Notes: generated from the sequence alone by a model not told the origin. Counted from the first letter of the stretch, positions 1 to 5,457 are shown. The stretch is 5,457 bases of DNA from CBDULQ01 sp965368115 (GCA_965368115.1 CBDULQ010000232.1:1-5457), one strand, 5' to 3'. Numbers and translations: made by a program.

Positions 1-38
1 GTATGTCCACCCTGCATATTCCATGTCTCTAAAATCAT
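1..38 (-). CDS. possible 5' end of a further minus-strand gene, cut by window edge
   Basis: An ATG on the minus strand at position 38 opens a frame that runs off the left edge (visible peptide MILETWNMQGGH). An AGGG lies 10 bases upstream (49-52), a plausible though slightly distant ribosome binding site. An in-frame stop at 78-80 means this ATG is the only normal start available. Twelve codons are too few to recognise a family or to show coding bias. The call rests only on the open frame, the AGGG and the agreement in direction with all other genes, and it could be chance. Confidence 0.2.
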   Translation of the reverse strand, partial: MILETWNMQGGH

Positions 39-97
39 ATTTAAGTATCCCTGTTGGTGAAAAATAAAATCACGGGTTCAACTAGCAGGTTCGATGA
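39..97. other. AT-rich intergenic stretch after the propeller lipoprotein
   Basis: This short AT-rich stretch follows the stop codon of the propeller lipoprotein gene. I looked for a GC-rich hairpin followed by a T run on the minus strand and found none. The only inverted repeat is a 4-bp GTGA/TCAC pair around a T-rich loop (about 57-73), too weak to call a terminator. Whether transcription ends here cannot be decided from the sequence. Confidence 0.4.
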
Positions 98-1846
98 CTA
101 ATGAAAGGCGCGCAGGATACCGTCGCAGGCATACACATACACATTACCGTCACGACCGATACTCGGAGGACTCAACGTATCCAGACCTGCCGAGACATCG
201 AGCTCGTAATGCCAGCGTTCACTGCCATCCACCGCATTCAGCGCATAGAACATGCGCTCCTTGGTGGCTACATACAGCGTGCCATCACTGGACAATGCCA
301 TGGAGGACTGAATCTGTGCGTTGGCATCGAAACGCCAGTTCACCTGGCCGGTTTCGGCATCCAGCGCATATACGGCACCATCCCATCCACCGTTTTCCCA
401 GCTCGCGATGTAAACCGTGCCCTCGGCATCGACACTGGCCGAAGCGCCGATACCGTAATTCAGATACCCGTCGAGGTCGCTCTCCCATTTGAGCTGACCA
501 TCGGGTGTGACGGCATAGAATCGTGAAGAGGCATTTCCGGTAAATGAAGAGATATAAATTGTACCTTCGGCATCAACGATTGGACTGGCCCCGGAAAAAC
601 CACCGAGTAGAATTTGCCAGCGTTCACTGCCGTCACGGGCATCCACCGCATACAGCCGACCGGAATAGTCGCGCACGTATAAGGTATCCTGGTCACCGAA
701 GTTGACTGCGCTGCGGGTAGTGTCGGCCAGCGCGAAGGGTGCCGCCCATTTTTCGGTGCCGTCGGGATTCAAGGCAATCAACACACTGTTCACCCCATTA
801 AGGGTACCGACGTAAATACTGCCATCCGGTCCTATTGTTGCGGCTGCTGTAACCTGTGTACCCGTGGCATAGCGCCAGCGCATTTGCCCATCAGGATCAA
901 GCGCATAGATATGACCGCTATCGTAACCGGACACATAAATCGTTCCGTCTGCGGCCACTACAGGTGTCGCCGCGATACTGGCCGAATCAGTCTGGAAGGA
1001 CCACAGGATATGACCATCCAGCGCGCTCAGTGCATAGAGCCGACCATTCGCCGCTGAACCGATATACAGGGTACCGTCCGCAGCCATGGCAATGGCTGAT
1101 TGAAAATTAGTGCTCACACTGCAGTGATTACTGGTGAAAGCCGCTTCCCAGTTCAAGGCGCCGCGCATGCCGGAAGTTGATTGTGGGTAGAGGGAACCTA
1201 TGCCCTGACGATTGCCGAGAAAGAAAGGCCAGGCGGCGTAACCCGTGTAATTTAAATCCACCTGGCCCAAACTGGTTTGCTGGCCGTTGCTGACCTGCAG
1301 GTCGATGCGATATTGTCCGGCCAGCCCTGGCGTCCAGGTCGCACGGGCACCGCTTGCCACTGATGCCCCTGCATACAACCAGTCGTATTGCAGCGGGCTC
1401 GATTGCGGATCACTGGCACCGGCTTCCAGTCGTAACGCTTCGGCAATGGGTCGCGCACTAATCAGCAGGCGTTTGATCAACGGCGCAGCACTGCCCGGTG
1501 GCGGCAGACTGACACGCCCCCTGGCCTGTGCGCCGTAATAATCGCTCACTTTTAAGTGCAGCTCATCATTTACGCTCGCAATCTCGGGAATCAGTTGAAT
1601 ACCGCTGTCATCCTGGAGCTGTTCGATGCGCCAGCCCTGCGTAACAGTCCAGTCTTTCTGAAAGCGTGTAGCCGACGGGTGTTCGGTCTGAAATTCTGCC
1701 TGCAAAATGGCACTTTCGAATAGTGGCGATGTGAGCAGGTATCCCTGAGGAAAACGCTCCGCTGTTCCATCGCCACCACAGGCGTTGAGTGTCAGGATGC
1801 TGAACAGGACACAGCCCGGCATTAAAATTCGACGAGTCGGTAACAT
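98..1846 (-). CDS. outer-membrane-type lipoprotein with PKD/Ig-like domain and eight-bladed PQQ-type beta-propeller
   Basis: This is a 582-residue secreted lipoprotein. Residues 1-22 form a signal peptide with an Arg pair and hydrophobic core, ending in the lipobox LNAC with Cys23 as the lipidation site. The +2 residue is Gly, not Asp, which by the Lol rule of enterobacteria favours the outer membrane. Residues about 125-200 resemble a PKD/Ig-like fold (DPQSSPLQYDW, then a GQYRIDLQVSNG end). From about residue 227 the protein is built of repeats of the form DGTxY(I/V)...(L/F)YAL...DGxxxW. DGT-type strands fall near 257, 300, 341, 387, 427, 475, 521 and 566, and the closing Trp at 282, 324, 367, 410, 454, 504 and 545. 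The last repeat lacks its Trp strand, and a lone strand GALNWEAAF at 229-237 can complete it, giving an eight-bladed ring as in BamB. No dehydrogenase signature is evident, so a scaffold or ligand-binding role is more likely than a PQQ enzyme. The start at 1846 is preferred over Met9 because only it has a Shine-Dalgarno-like GAGG upstream. Specific function unknown. Confidence 0.9.
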   Translation of the reverse strand: MLPTRRILMPGCVLFSILTLNACGGDGTAERFPQGYLLTSPLFESAILQAEFQTEHPSATRFQKDWTVTQGWRIEQLQDDSGIQLIPEIASVNDELHLKVSDYYGAQARGRVSLPPPGSAAPLIKRLLISARPIAEALRLEAGASDPQSSPLQYDWLYAGASVASGARATWTPGLAGQYRIDLQVSNGQQTSLGQVDLNYTGYAAWPFFLGNRQGIGSLYPQSTSGMRGALNWEAAFTSNHCSVSTNFQSAIAMAADGTLYIGSAANGRLYALSALDGHILWSFQTDSASIAATPVVAADGTIYVSGYDSGHIYALDPDGQMRWRYATGTQVTAAATIGPDGSIYVGTLNGVNSVLIALNPDGTEKWAAPFALADTTRSAVNFGDQDTLYVRDYSGRLYAVDARDGSERWQILLGGFSGASPIVDAEGTIYISSFTGNASSRFYAVTPDGQLKWESDLDGYLNYGIGASASVDAEGTVYIASWENGGWDGAVYALDAETGQVNWRFDANAQIQSSMALSSDGTLYVATKERMFYALNAVDGSERWHYELDVSAGLDTLSPPSIGRDGNVYVYACDGILRAFH

Positions 1847-1853
1847 GCGCCTC
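1847..1853 (-). promoter_or_regulatory. ribosome binding site of the propeller lipoprotein gene
   Basis: GAGG lies only 3 bases before the ATG at 1846, which is tighter than usual. A second candidate, TGGAG at 1859-1863, lies 12 bases upstream, which is long. Both together support this start over the internal ATG at residue 9, which has no purine-rich sequence ahead of it. Confidence 0.5.
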
Positions 1854-1865
1854 GATTACTCCATA

Positions 1866-1880
1866 CAGCCAATCAGGCTG
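1866..1880 (-). repeat. small hairpin in the leader of the propeller lipoprotein gene
   Basis: CAGCC and GGCTG are separated by 5 bases, a perfect 5-bp stem located 19 bases before the start codon of the propeller lipoprotein gene. There is no T run after it, so it is not an intrinsic terminator. It overlaps a three-codon reading frame starting at 1884 (Met-Ala-Ala-stop). It could affect translation of the downstream gene or act as a protein-binding palindrome; it could also be chance. Confidence 0.35.
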
Positions 1881-1983
1881 CCATGCTAGCGCCTCGAACC
1901 AGACCCGGCTTTGCTCAGAGTTCACCTTCGCTGTACTTTGGCCGTGCGCTTTGCGAATCACCAACGGAAACCGGTTCGATTGA

Positions 1984-2934
1984 TCACCTGGCCTTGCGGT
2001 AGGCCCCGGGCGCCTCATCGAAGTATTGTTTGAAGCAACGATTGAAGTGAGTGATGTTGGTGAAACCGGCGTGTACGGCAAGCGCAGTGATGGACAGATG
2101 GTCCAGTGCCGGATTACGCAGATCGGCGGCCACACGCTGTAAACGTCGTTGCCGCAAATGATCCTGAAAACAGAATTCGTGCTGTGCAAACAGTTTGTAC
2201 AGATAACTTCGAGAAATGCCGAACACCTGCAACAGATGTGAGGGTTCCAGATCGCTGTCGCCAAGATGTTCGTCGATGTAGGCCAGAATGCGGCGAAAAC
2301 GCAGCTGCATCAGACTGGGTTCGGCCTGCTCCTGACCATCACCGGAGGCACGAAAGGCCAGTGACAACAGGGCCAGTAGCTGATTTGCCAGCATCTGTCG
2401 TAATTCGATATCGGCACCTCCCGCGATCACGGCAGGCAGGTCATGACAGAAGCTACGCACCATCAATCCCACACCTCGATCCAGTGCTGCGATACGCAGG
2501 CCCTTCTGTTCGGCAACCTCAAGTCGATGCGCCAGACAATGGCGTGGAATCGCCACGGTAATACCCCCTCCCTGATGCGCATGGCGGTAACGCAACGGTC
2601 GTGTGGTGTCGAACAGCACCATAGCATTTTCCTTTACTTCCTGTCGCATACCATCCTGTTCGACAATCGACCGCTGACGCGGAATGCCCAGCACATAATG
2701 TCCCAGGTGATCGGTGGCGATATGCTGCCGGGTTCGCACACCCTCGATCGCCGACAAACAGGATATGCCGAATATCAGCTCACCCAGGCGCGCGCCCTGT
2801 AACTGAGCCTGAAAAGGCGAATGATGATCCAGTCGCCGAATGTCAAACTGCACATGACGTTGGCTGTTCTGGGCTCGCCAGTACTCGAAACGCTCGTCTT
2901 CGGGGATATCGCAGGTGGATAAAATCTGATCCAT
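1984..2934 (-). CDS. AraC-family transcriptional regulator (AraC_binding_2 + HTH_18)
   Basis: This is a 316-residue cytoplasmic DNA-binding regulator, the normal length for the two-domain AraC family. Residues about 14-190 match the AraC_binding_2 type of sensor domain: an FEYWRAQ-like opening, a central HYVLGIPRQ strand, then the VLFDTTRPLRY segment typical of this group. Related proteins such as FeaR respond to small aromatic or amine-derived effectors, but the ligand here cannot be read from the sequence. Residues about 212-316 form the double helix-turn-helix: first HTH about 229-251 (SHLLQVFGISRSYLYKLF), second about 280-305 (ITALAVHAGFTNITHFNRCF), ending in the family motif with PGAYR. 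The start is well supported by GGGAG 5 bases upstream (2940-2944). The gene sits 80 bp after the Mut7-C gene and 137 bp before the propeller lipoprotein gene, which may be its target or co-transcribed partner. No frame damage is seen. Confidence 0.95.
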   Translation of the reverse strand: MDQILSTCDIPEDERFEYWRAQNSQRHVQFDIRRLDHHSPFQAQLQGARLGELIFGISCLSAIEGVRTRQHIATDHLGHYVLGIPRQRSIVEQDGMRQEVKENAMVLFDTTRPLRYRHAHQGGGITVAIPRHCLAHRLEVAEQKGLRIAALDRGVGLMVRSFCHDLPAVIAGGADIELRQMLANQLLALLSLAFRASGDGQEQAEPSLMQLRFRRILAYIDEHLGDSDLEPSHLLQVFGISRSYLYKLFAQHEFCFQDHLRQRRLQRVAADLRNPALDHLSITALAVHAGFTNITHFNRCFKQYFDEAPGAYRKAR

Positions 2935-2939
2935 AAAAA

Positions 2940-2944
2940 CTCCC
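2940..2944 (-). promoter_or_regulatory. Shine-Dalgarno site of the AraC-type gene
   Basis: GGGAG is placed 5 bases before the ATG at 2934. It is a strong match at good spacing and fixes the start of the regulator. Confidence 0.7.
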
Positions 2945-2955
2945 GGGAAAGCGCT

Positions 2956-2986
2956 ATCATACCTCAGCGTATCGGGATTGCTGCAA
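2956..2986 (-). promoter_or_regulatory. candidate sigma-70-like promoter for the AraC-type gene
   Basis: On the minus strand, TTGCAG (2981-2986) could serve as -35 and TATGAT (2956-2961) as -10. The -10 is one base from consensus, but the 19-base spacer is longer than the preferred 17, so the promoter would be weak or activator-dependent. It lies in the 80-bp gap before the regulator gene. The -35 element falls inside a perfect palindrome, which suggests the promoter may be controlled. Confidence 0.35.
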
Positions 2987-2988
2987 TC
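2976..2988. promoter_or_regulatory. perfect 13-bp palindrome over the -35 of the AraC-type gene, possible operator
   Basis: GATTGC-T-GCAATC is a perfect inverted repeat with a one-base centre, too tight for an RNA hairpin and so more like a DNA-binding site. It covers the candidate -35 element of the regulator gene. AraC proteins usually bind direct repeats, so a different dimeric regulator could be the binder; chance occurrence is also possible. Confidence 0.3.
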
Positions 2989-3014
2989 GGAATCTAGCGG
3001 GAATATTACTCAAT

Positions 3015-3782
3015 TCACAGTGATCGAATATCGCAACCCAGTGCTTTGAGATGCTTGCTAATCCCATTCAGATGACTGCCTTGCCAGTAGATCTGACCGC
3101 AATCGGCACAACGATAAAACGTGTCATAAAATTGAATGGTTTTCGGTTCCAGCCGATCCAGGATATCGTTCTTGTGTACAGTCTCCAGCCGGCCATTACA
3201 CTTGATACACCGCGAAAACGGCTGTAGTCGGGATTTGAGCTGATAGTGCCGGATCACATCCCGGACCTGTTCAAATGGGTCTGAATCACGGATAAAGTGA
3301 CCGTAAGTCACTCGTCTGTAAAATAGTAGTCGACGATCCCGAGTCAGCAGAATGCGATGTTCAGCGGCGGATATATCCGCCAGTTCGGGATCGGTGTAGT
3401 CATTGCGATAGAGCACATCCAGACCCAGCAGCCGAAGCCAGCGCGCCAGTTTTCCCAGATGCACATCGAGCACAAAATGCGGGTCGGGCAGTTCCGCGCG
3501 TAATAGAACCGGTTTCTCGACGTCCGAAGGTATAAAAACCGGGTAGACTTCCACCCGGTCACCATCACAGAGCCGATAATCAAACCCGACCCCACCACCG
3601 TTTACCGTCAGCATCATGACTTCGGTGTGTGGCACGCCAAGCGCCTCGACTGGATCCTTGATGCCCGGATGATGATCGAACCGGTATATCACACTTTGTC
3701 CCCGATGCTGAACAGGAAGAAACTCGTTGAGTTCGCCATGAAAGCGAAAACGGGCAAGATGAGCTGGAGAGACTTTCGACAT
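3015..3782 (-). CDS. Mut7-C RNase domain protein with ubiquitin-like N-terminus and zinc ribbon
   Basis: This 255-residue protein has the full two-domain bacterial layout. Residues about 8-85 match the Mut7-C ubiquitin-like (beta-grasp) domain: ARFRFHGELNEFLP opening, VEALGVPHTEV, then the VNG...GDRVEVYPVF ending. Residues about 103-250 match the Mut7-C RNase (PIN-like) domain. Its hallmark segment at 103-120 (FVLDVHLGKLARWLRLLG) supplies the conserved Asp106, and LLTRDR at 145-150 supplies Asp149; both are probable metal ligands of the nuclease centre. C-terminal cysteine pairs Cys192/Cys195 and Cys225/Cys228 form a zinc ribbon. The predicted role is a cytoplasmic RNA-cleaving or RNA-processing enzyme, from homology to the C-terminal domain of C. 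elegans MUT-7; the bacterial substrate is not established to my knowledge. An in-frame TGA directly precedes the ATG, so no longer start exists, yet no Shine-Dalgarno is visible. All key residues are intact. Confidence 0.93.
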   Translation of the reverse strand: MSKVSPAHLARFRFHGELNEFLPVQHRGQSVIYRFDHHPGIKDPVEALGVPHTEVMMLTVNGGGVGFDYRLCDGDRVEVYPVFIPSDVEKPVLLRAELPDPHFVLDVHLGKLARWLRLLGLDVLYRNDYTDPELADISAAEHRILLTRDRRLLFYRRVTYGHFIRDSDPFEQVRDVIRHYQLKSRLQPFSRCIKCNGRLETVHKNDILDRLEPKTIQFYDTFYRCADCGQIYWQGSHLNGISKHLKALGCDIRSL

Positions 3783-3809
3783 TCAGGAAATATTAAGGCA
3801 CACCGTACC

Positions 3810-3860
3810 ACCCGGTCTATGGCTGAACACAGCTTGAGGAGAAAATAATAAAAACCGGGT
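3810..3860 (-). promoter_or_regulatory. possible folded leader ahead of the Mut7-C gene
   Basis: Two perfectly complementary 7-mers, 3810-3816 and 3854-3860 (ACCCGGT with ACCGGGT), enclose 37 bases that contain an inner 4-bp hairpin, GCTG (3822-3825) with CAGC (3830-3833) and a four-base loop. If transcribed from the TATAAT at 3883-3888, this would be a branched or extended stem in the 5' leader, 28 bases before the start codon. It does not match a riboswitch class that I recognise, and the pairing has not been tested for conservation. Confidence 0.3.
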
Positions 3861-3867
3861 TTTCCCT
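3843..3867 (-). terminator. weak candidate terminator of the TPR-like lipoprotein gene
   Basis: About 45 bases after the stop of the lipoprotein gene, the minus strand reads GGGAAAACCCGG followed by a T-rich tract (TTTTTATTATTTT). AAAAC can pair with GTTTT around a three-base loop, or GGG with CCC around AAAA. Both stems are short and AT-rich, so termination would be inefficient. The same bases could instead take part in the leader fold of the next gene. Confidence 0.25.
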
Positions 3868-3882
3868 GCGAACAGTGGCCTG

Positions 3883-3888
3883 ATTATA
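3883..3888 (-). promoter_or_regulatory. candidate -10 element for the Mut7-C gene
   Basis: A perfect TATAAT lies on the minus strand in the 128-bp gap before the Mut7-C gene. No recognisable -35 hexamer occurs 16-18 bases upstream, and the TG ahead of it is directly adjacent rather than in the extended -10 position. If used, it gives a leader of roughly 90 bases. Confidence 0.35.
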
Positions 3889-3910
3889 CAGACGTGGTCG
3901 ATATTCCGCG

Positions 3911-5101
3911 CTAGAGACTTTTAATCCATTGATTGAAGGTATTGGTCCTGATCAACTGGGCATAATCGGGGTCACGTTCGAATCGGTCACGCGAAAAACT
4001 GTAGGAAAATGCCTTGTGCATCACGTCCAGTACCAGCACCGCATCCTCGTACTGACGCTGACGCACCAGTTCATCGAATAGCAGCCAGTAGGTATTTTCG
4101 TAACCGACATCGTGATTGATCAATTTCAGGCACATGGCATAGAATTTCTTGGTTTGACCCATTTCCTGATACATCACGGCTTTTAGCAGGTAAAAACCGG
4201 TATCCGGCCCGATACGTTTCTCCGCACTTTCGATTGACTCCAGCGCCTTCTGGTATTGTTTACGTTCGAAATAGTAATCCATGAACAACAGGTCAAAACG
4301 CTCGTCATTCTTGAACTGGTCATAAAACAGCTGCAGGCTTTCCTGATAGGCCTTACCTCCCTTCGTACCACCAAGAATGACCATACGCAGACCATACACC
4401 GGATTATTTTTATAGTTGGGTGGCAGCTGTTTATAATATTCGATTGCAGTGCGGACGTCCTGATTCTTCAATGCAATAATGTAGGTAAACAGGGTTTTGA
4501 TATCTTTCTCGTCTTGCGAGCCTTTCTCGACCTGCCCCCGGGCGACTTTCTCATCGAAAGCCTGAAGATCGAGGGCTACGGATCGCATCATGTCCGATGT
4601 GAGTACATTCTTGACCTGGTCCTTCCAGTTAAAGATTCGTATACCGTCGCTAGCTTCGTACAGATAGAATTCGATCAGCTGAATACCTCGGCTGGAAATG
4701 AAATCATTACGCAGCAGACATTTTGCACTGTTCCCCTGTTGAGAAAAACGTATCACATCCCACTTGCTGCCTCGTGTGTCCGCCACCAGCCCTCTGGGCA
4801 GGTCCTTGATAGACTCCTGCATACGTGCCTTGATCGCCCGAAACGAGCGGGTGTTGCTCCGCACTCCGAGAAACACATTGTCGCTGAATTTCTGCTCATC
4901 AAAATGAGCCAATATAAATGTATCGGCATCGCCGGACAGCTTGCCACTCAGTACTTCACAAAATCCGCTCAGACTCTGTTCATCCGGCCGCTCCAATTTT
5001 GTATTCGGAGTCGAATCGGCGGTCTGACGCGTTGAATTGCTTACACAGGCTGATAACAGACTGAGGGAAAAAGCCAGTAACAGATATTTAACCATATACA
5101 T
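3911..5101 (-). CDS. lipoprotein with TPR-like helical C-terminal half, partner of upstream DUF3857-like gene
   Basis: This is a 396-residue secreted lipoprotein of no family I can name. Residues 1-18 are a signal peptide (basic Lys5, Leu-rich core) ending in lipobox LSAC with Cys19 lipidated; the +2 residue is Val, so an outer-membrane location is likely. Residues about 20-42 are a Ser/Thr/Asn-rich linker. Residues about 43-170 look like a mixed alpha/beta domain (SGFCEVLSGKLSG; IQLIEFYLYEASDGIRIFNW). From about 200 to 385 helical pairs resembling degenerate TPRs follow, for example FMDYYFERKQYQKALESIES and ELVRQRQYEDAVLVLDVMHK, closing with DPDYAQLIRTNTFNQW. It begins one base after the stop of the upstream gene (TAATATG), which indicates an operon with translational coupling. 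Two starts are possible, ATG at 5101 or two codons later at 5095; GGAG at 5106-5109 lies 4 and 10 bases away respectively. The TPR-like half suggests protein binding at the envelope, probably together with the upstream gene product. Confidence 0.88.
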   Translation of the reverse strand: MYMVKYLLLAFSLSLLSACVSNSTRQTADSTPNTKLERPDEQSLSGFCEVLSGKLSGDADTFILAHFDEQKFSDNVFLGVRSNTRSFRAIKARMQESIKDLPRGLVADTRGSKWDVIRFSQQGNSAKCLLRNDFISSRGIQLIEFYLYEASDGIRIFNWKDQVKNVLTSDMMRSVALDLQAFDEKVARGQVEKGSQDEKDIKTLFTYIIALKNQDVRTAIEYYKQLPPNYKNNPVYGLRMVILGGTKGGKAYQESLQLFYDQFKNDERFDLLFMDYYFERKQYQKALESIESAEKRIGPDTGFYLLKAVMYQEMGQTKKFYAMCLKLINHDVGYENTYWLLFDELVRQRQYEDAVLVLDVMHKAFSYSFSRDRFERDPDYAQLIRTNTFNQWIKSL

Positions 5102-5102
5102 A

Positions 5103-5457
5103 TTACTCCGACAGTGCTTCCAGGCGTCGCTTGAGGGTCAGTATTTCCCGATATCCGGGAACGCTGCCGGGATCGACAAATTTGACGTGGTAACTCCAGT
5201 TCTCCTTGATCTTGTCACGCAACTCCAGGTAACTGTCGATGTCGTCCTTTTCAACACGGTCGTTCAGGGTTTTGAAGCTGGCCTTGTGCACATAGACATT
5301 GTCCGCATATGAATCCCGATATTCATATTTGATCACATCGCTTTCGAATTTGACCGGGTCGGGGTCAAGCTTCAGGCCCACATCTTCAGGAAAATGAACA
5401 CGGGTCTGGTGATTCACGGAAACAGGGGCTCCCAGATAAAATGGCGACTGTCTGTTC
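5103..5457 (-). CDS. C-terminal part of a DUF3857/transglutaminase-like protein, truncated by window edge
   Basis: The frame is open to the right edge, so this is the tail of a longer gene; about 117 residues are visible. A GTG at 5417 could look like a start for a 104-residue protein, but coding-like sequence continues ahead of it (NRQSPFYLGAPVS) and there is no reason to start there. The visible part reads like the last beta-sandwich of DUF3857 proteins: a RQSPFYLGAPVSVNH strand, an HFPED turn, alternating strands about YEYRDSYADNVYVHKASFK, then the closing helix with DIDSYLELRDKI. Full members of that family are several hundred residues long, with DUF3857 and transglutaminase-like domains, and are usually exported. 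Those domains lie outside the window, so the assignment rests only on the tail. It is the first gene of a coupled pair with the lipoprotein gene that begins one base downstream. Confidence 0.65.
   Translation of the reverse strand, partial: NRQSPFYLGAPVSVNHQTRVHFPEDVGLKLDPDPVKFESDVIKYEYRDSYADNVYVHKASFKTLNDRVEKDDIDSYLELRDKIKENWSYHVKFVDPGSVPGYREILTLKRRLEALSE
5106..5109 (-). promoter_or_regulatory. Shine-Dalgarno site of the TPR-like lipoprotein gene, inside the preceding gene
   Basis: GGAG is encoded in the last codons of the DUF3857-like gene, directly before its TAA. It lies 4 bases from the first ATG (5101) and 10 from the second (5095). The position means that ribosomes ending the first gene uncover or re-use this site, which fits translational coupling. 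Confidence 0.6.

Noticed and set aside
76..95. GGTTCAA and GGTTCGA motifs that resemble a tRNA T-loop
   Set aside because: No matching T stem, anticodon arm or acceptor stem can be built around them; they are two short similar words in an AT-rich spacer.
101..526. Plus-strand open frame of 141 codons, plus the overlapping one at 94-492
   Set aside because: Both are antisense to the beta-propeller repeats. The repetitive, His/Arg-rich or shuffled translations are what antisense reading of such repeats gives.
1969..1976. AACCGGTT palindrome just after the regulator's stop codon
   Set aside because: Eight bases, no extension of the symmetry and no promoter nearby; expected by chance.
1608..2264. 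Minus-strand open frame of 218 codons that spans the gap between the regulator and the lipoprotein gene
   Set aside because: It overlaps the helix-turn-helix coding region of the regulator and the N-terminus of the lipoprotein in another frame. The translation has no recognisable domain and is rich in Cys, Trp and Pro.
2106..2802. Two overlapping plus-strand open frames opposite the AraC-type gene
   Set aside because: No family resemblance and no ribosome binding site that I could see; the opposite strand codes for a complete, well-conserved regulator.
4256..5035. Long plus-strand open frame of 259 codons
   Set aside because: It lies wholly antisense to the TPR-like lipoprotein gene, which has a signal peptide, lipobox and operon context. 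Its translation shows no domain, and it is a mirror of the real gene's codon usage.
5103..5417. A stand-alone 104-residue protein starting at the GTG at 5417
   Set aside because: The frame continues without a stop to the window edge with family-like sequence, so the GTG is an internal valine codon of a longer gene.

Overview
The window is about 5.5 kb of mid-GC bacterial chromosome, and every gene I can support lies on the minus strand, so it reads from right to left. Two lipoproteins with ordinary lipoboxes, Shine-Dalgarno sites and the protein families present point to a proteobacterium, most likely a gammaproteobacterium. That assignment is inferred from protein style alone; there is no rRNA or other marker. 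I see no mobile element, CRISPR array, tRNA or phage gene.

In transcription order, the right edge holds the C-terminal end of a large protein that resembles the end of DUF3857/transglutaminase-like proteins. One base after its stop codon begins a 396-residue lipoprotein with a helical, TPR-like C-terminal half. The two are almost certainly an operon and translationally coupled. A 128-bp gap with a perfect TATAAT and a possible folded leader separates them from a 255-residue Mut7-C RNase protein, which has a ubiquitin-like N-terminus, a PIN-like nuclease domain and a zinc ribbon.

After a further 80-bp gap, which carries a candidate promoter and a perfect 13-bp palindrome, comes an AraC-family regulator of the AraC_binding_2 plus HTH_18 type. 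It is followed 137 bp later by a 582-residue lipoprotein with a PKD/Ig-like domain and an eight-bladed PQQ-type beta-propeller. No convincing promoter lies between the regulator and the propeller lipoprotein, so they may share a transcript. The left 97 bp are AT-rich and may hold the first codons of another minus-strand gene.

The genes do not form one obvious pathway. The best-supported functional unit is the DUF3857-like/TPR-lipoprotein pair, probably acting at the cell envelope. The second possible unit is the AraC regulator with the propeller lipoprotein. The Mut7-C gene looks like an independent RNA-metabolism gene between them. I found no strong evidence of a completely new system. The points most worth following are the two lipoprotein modules of unknown role, the leader of the propeller gene and the Mut7-C leader.
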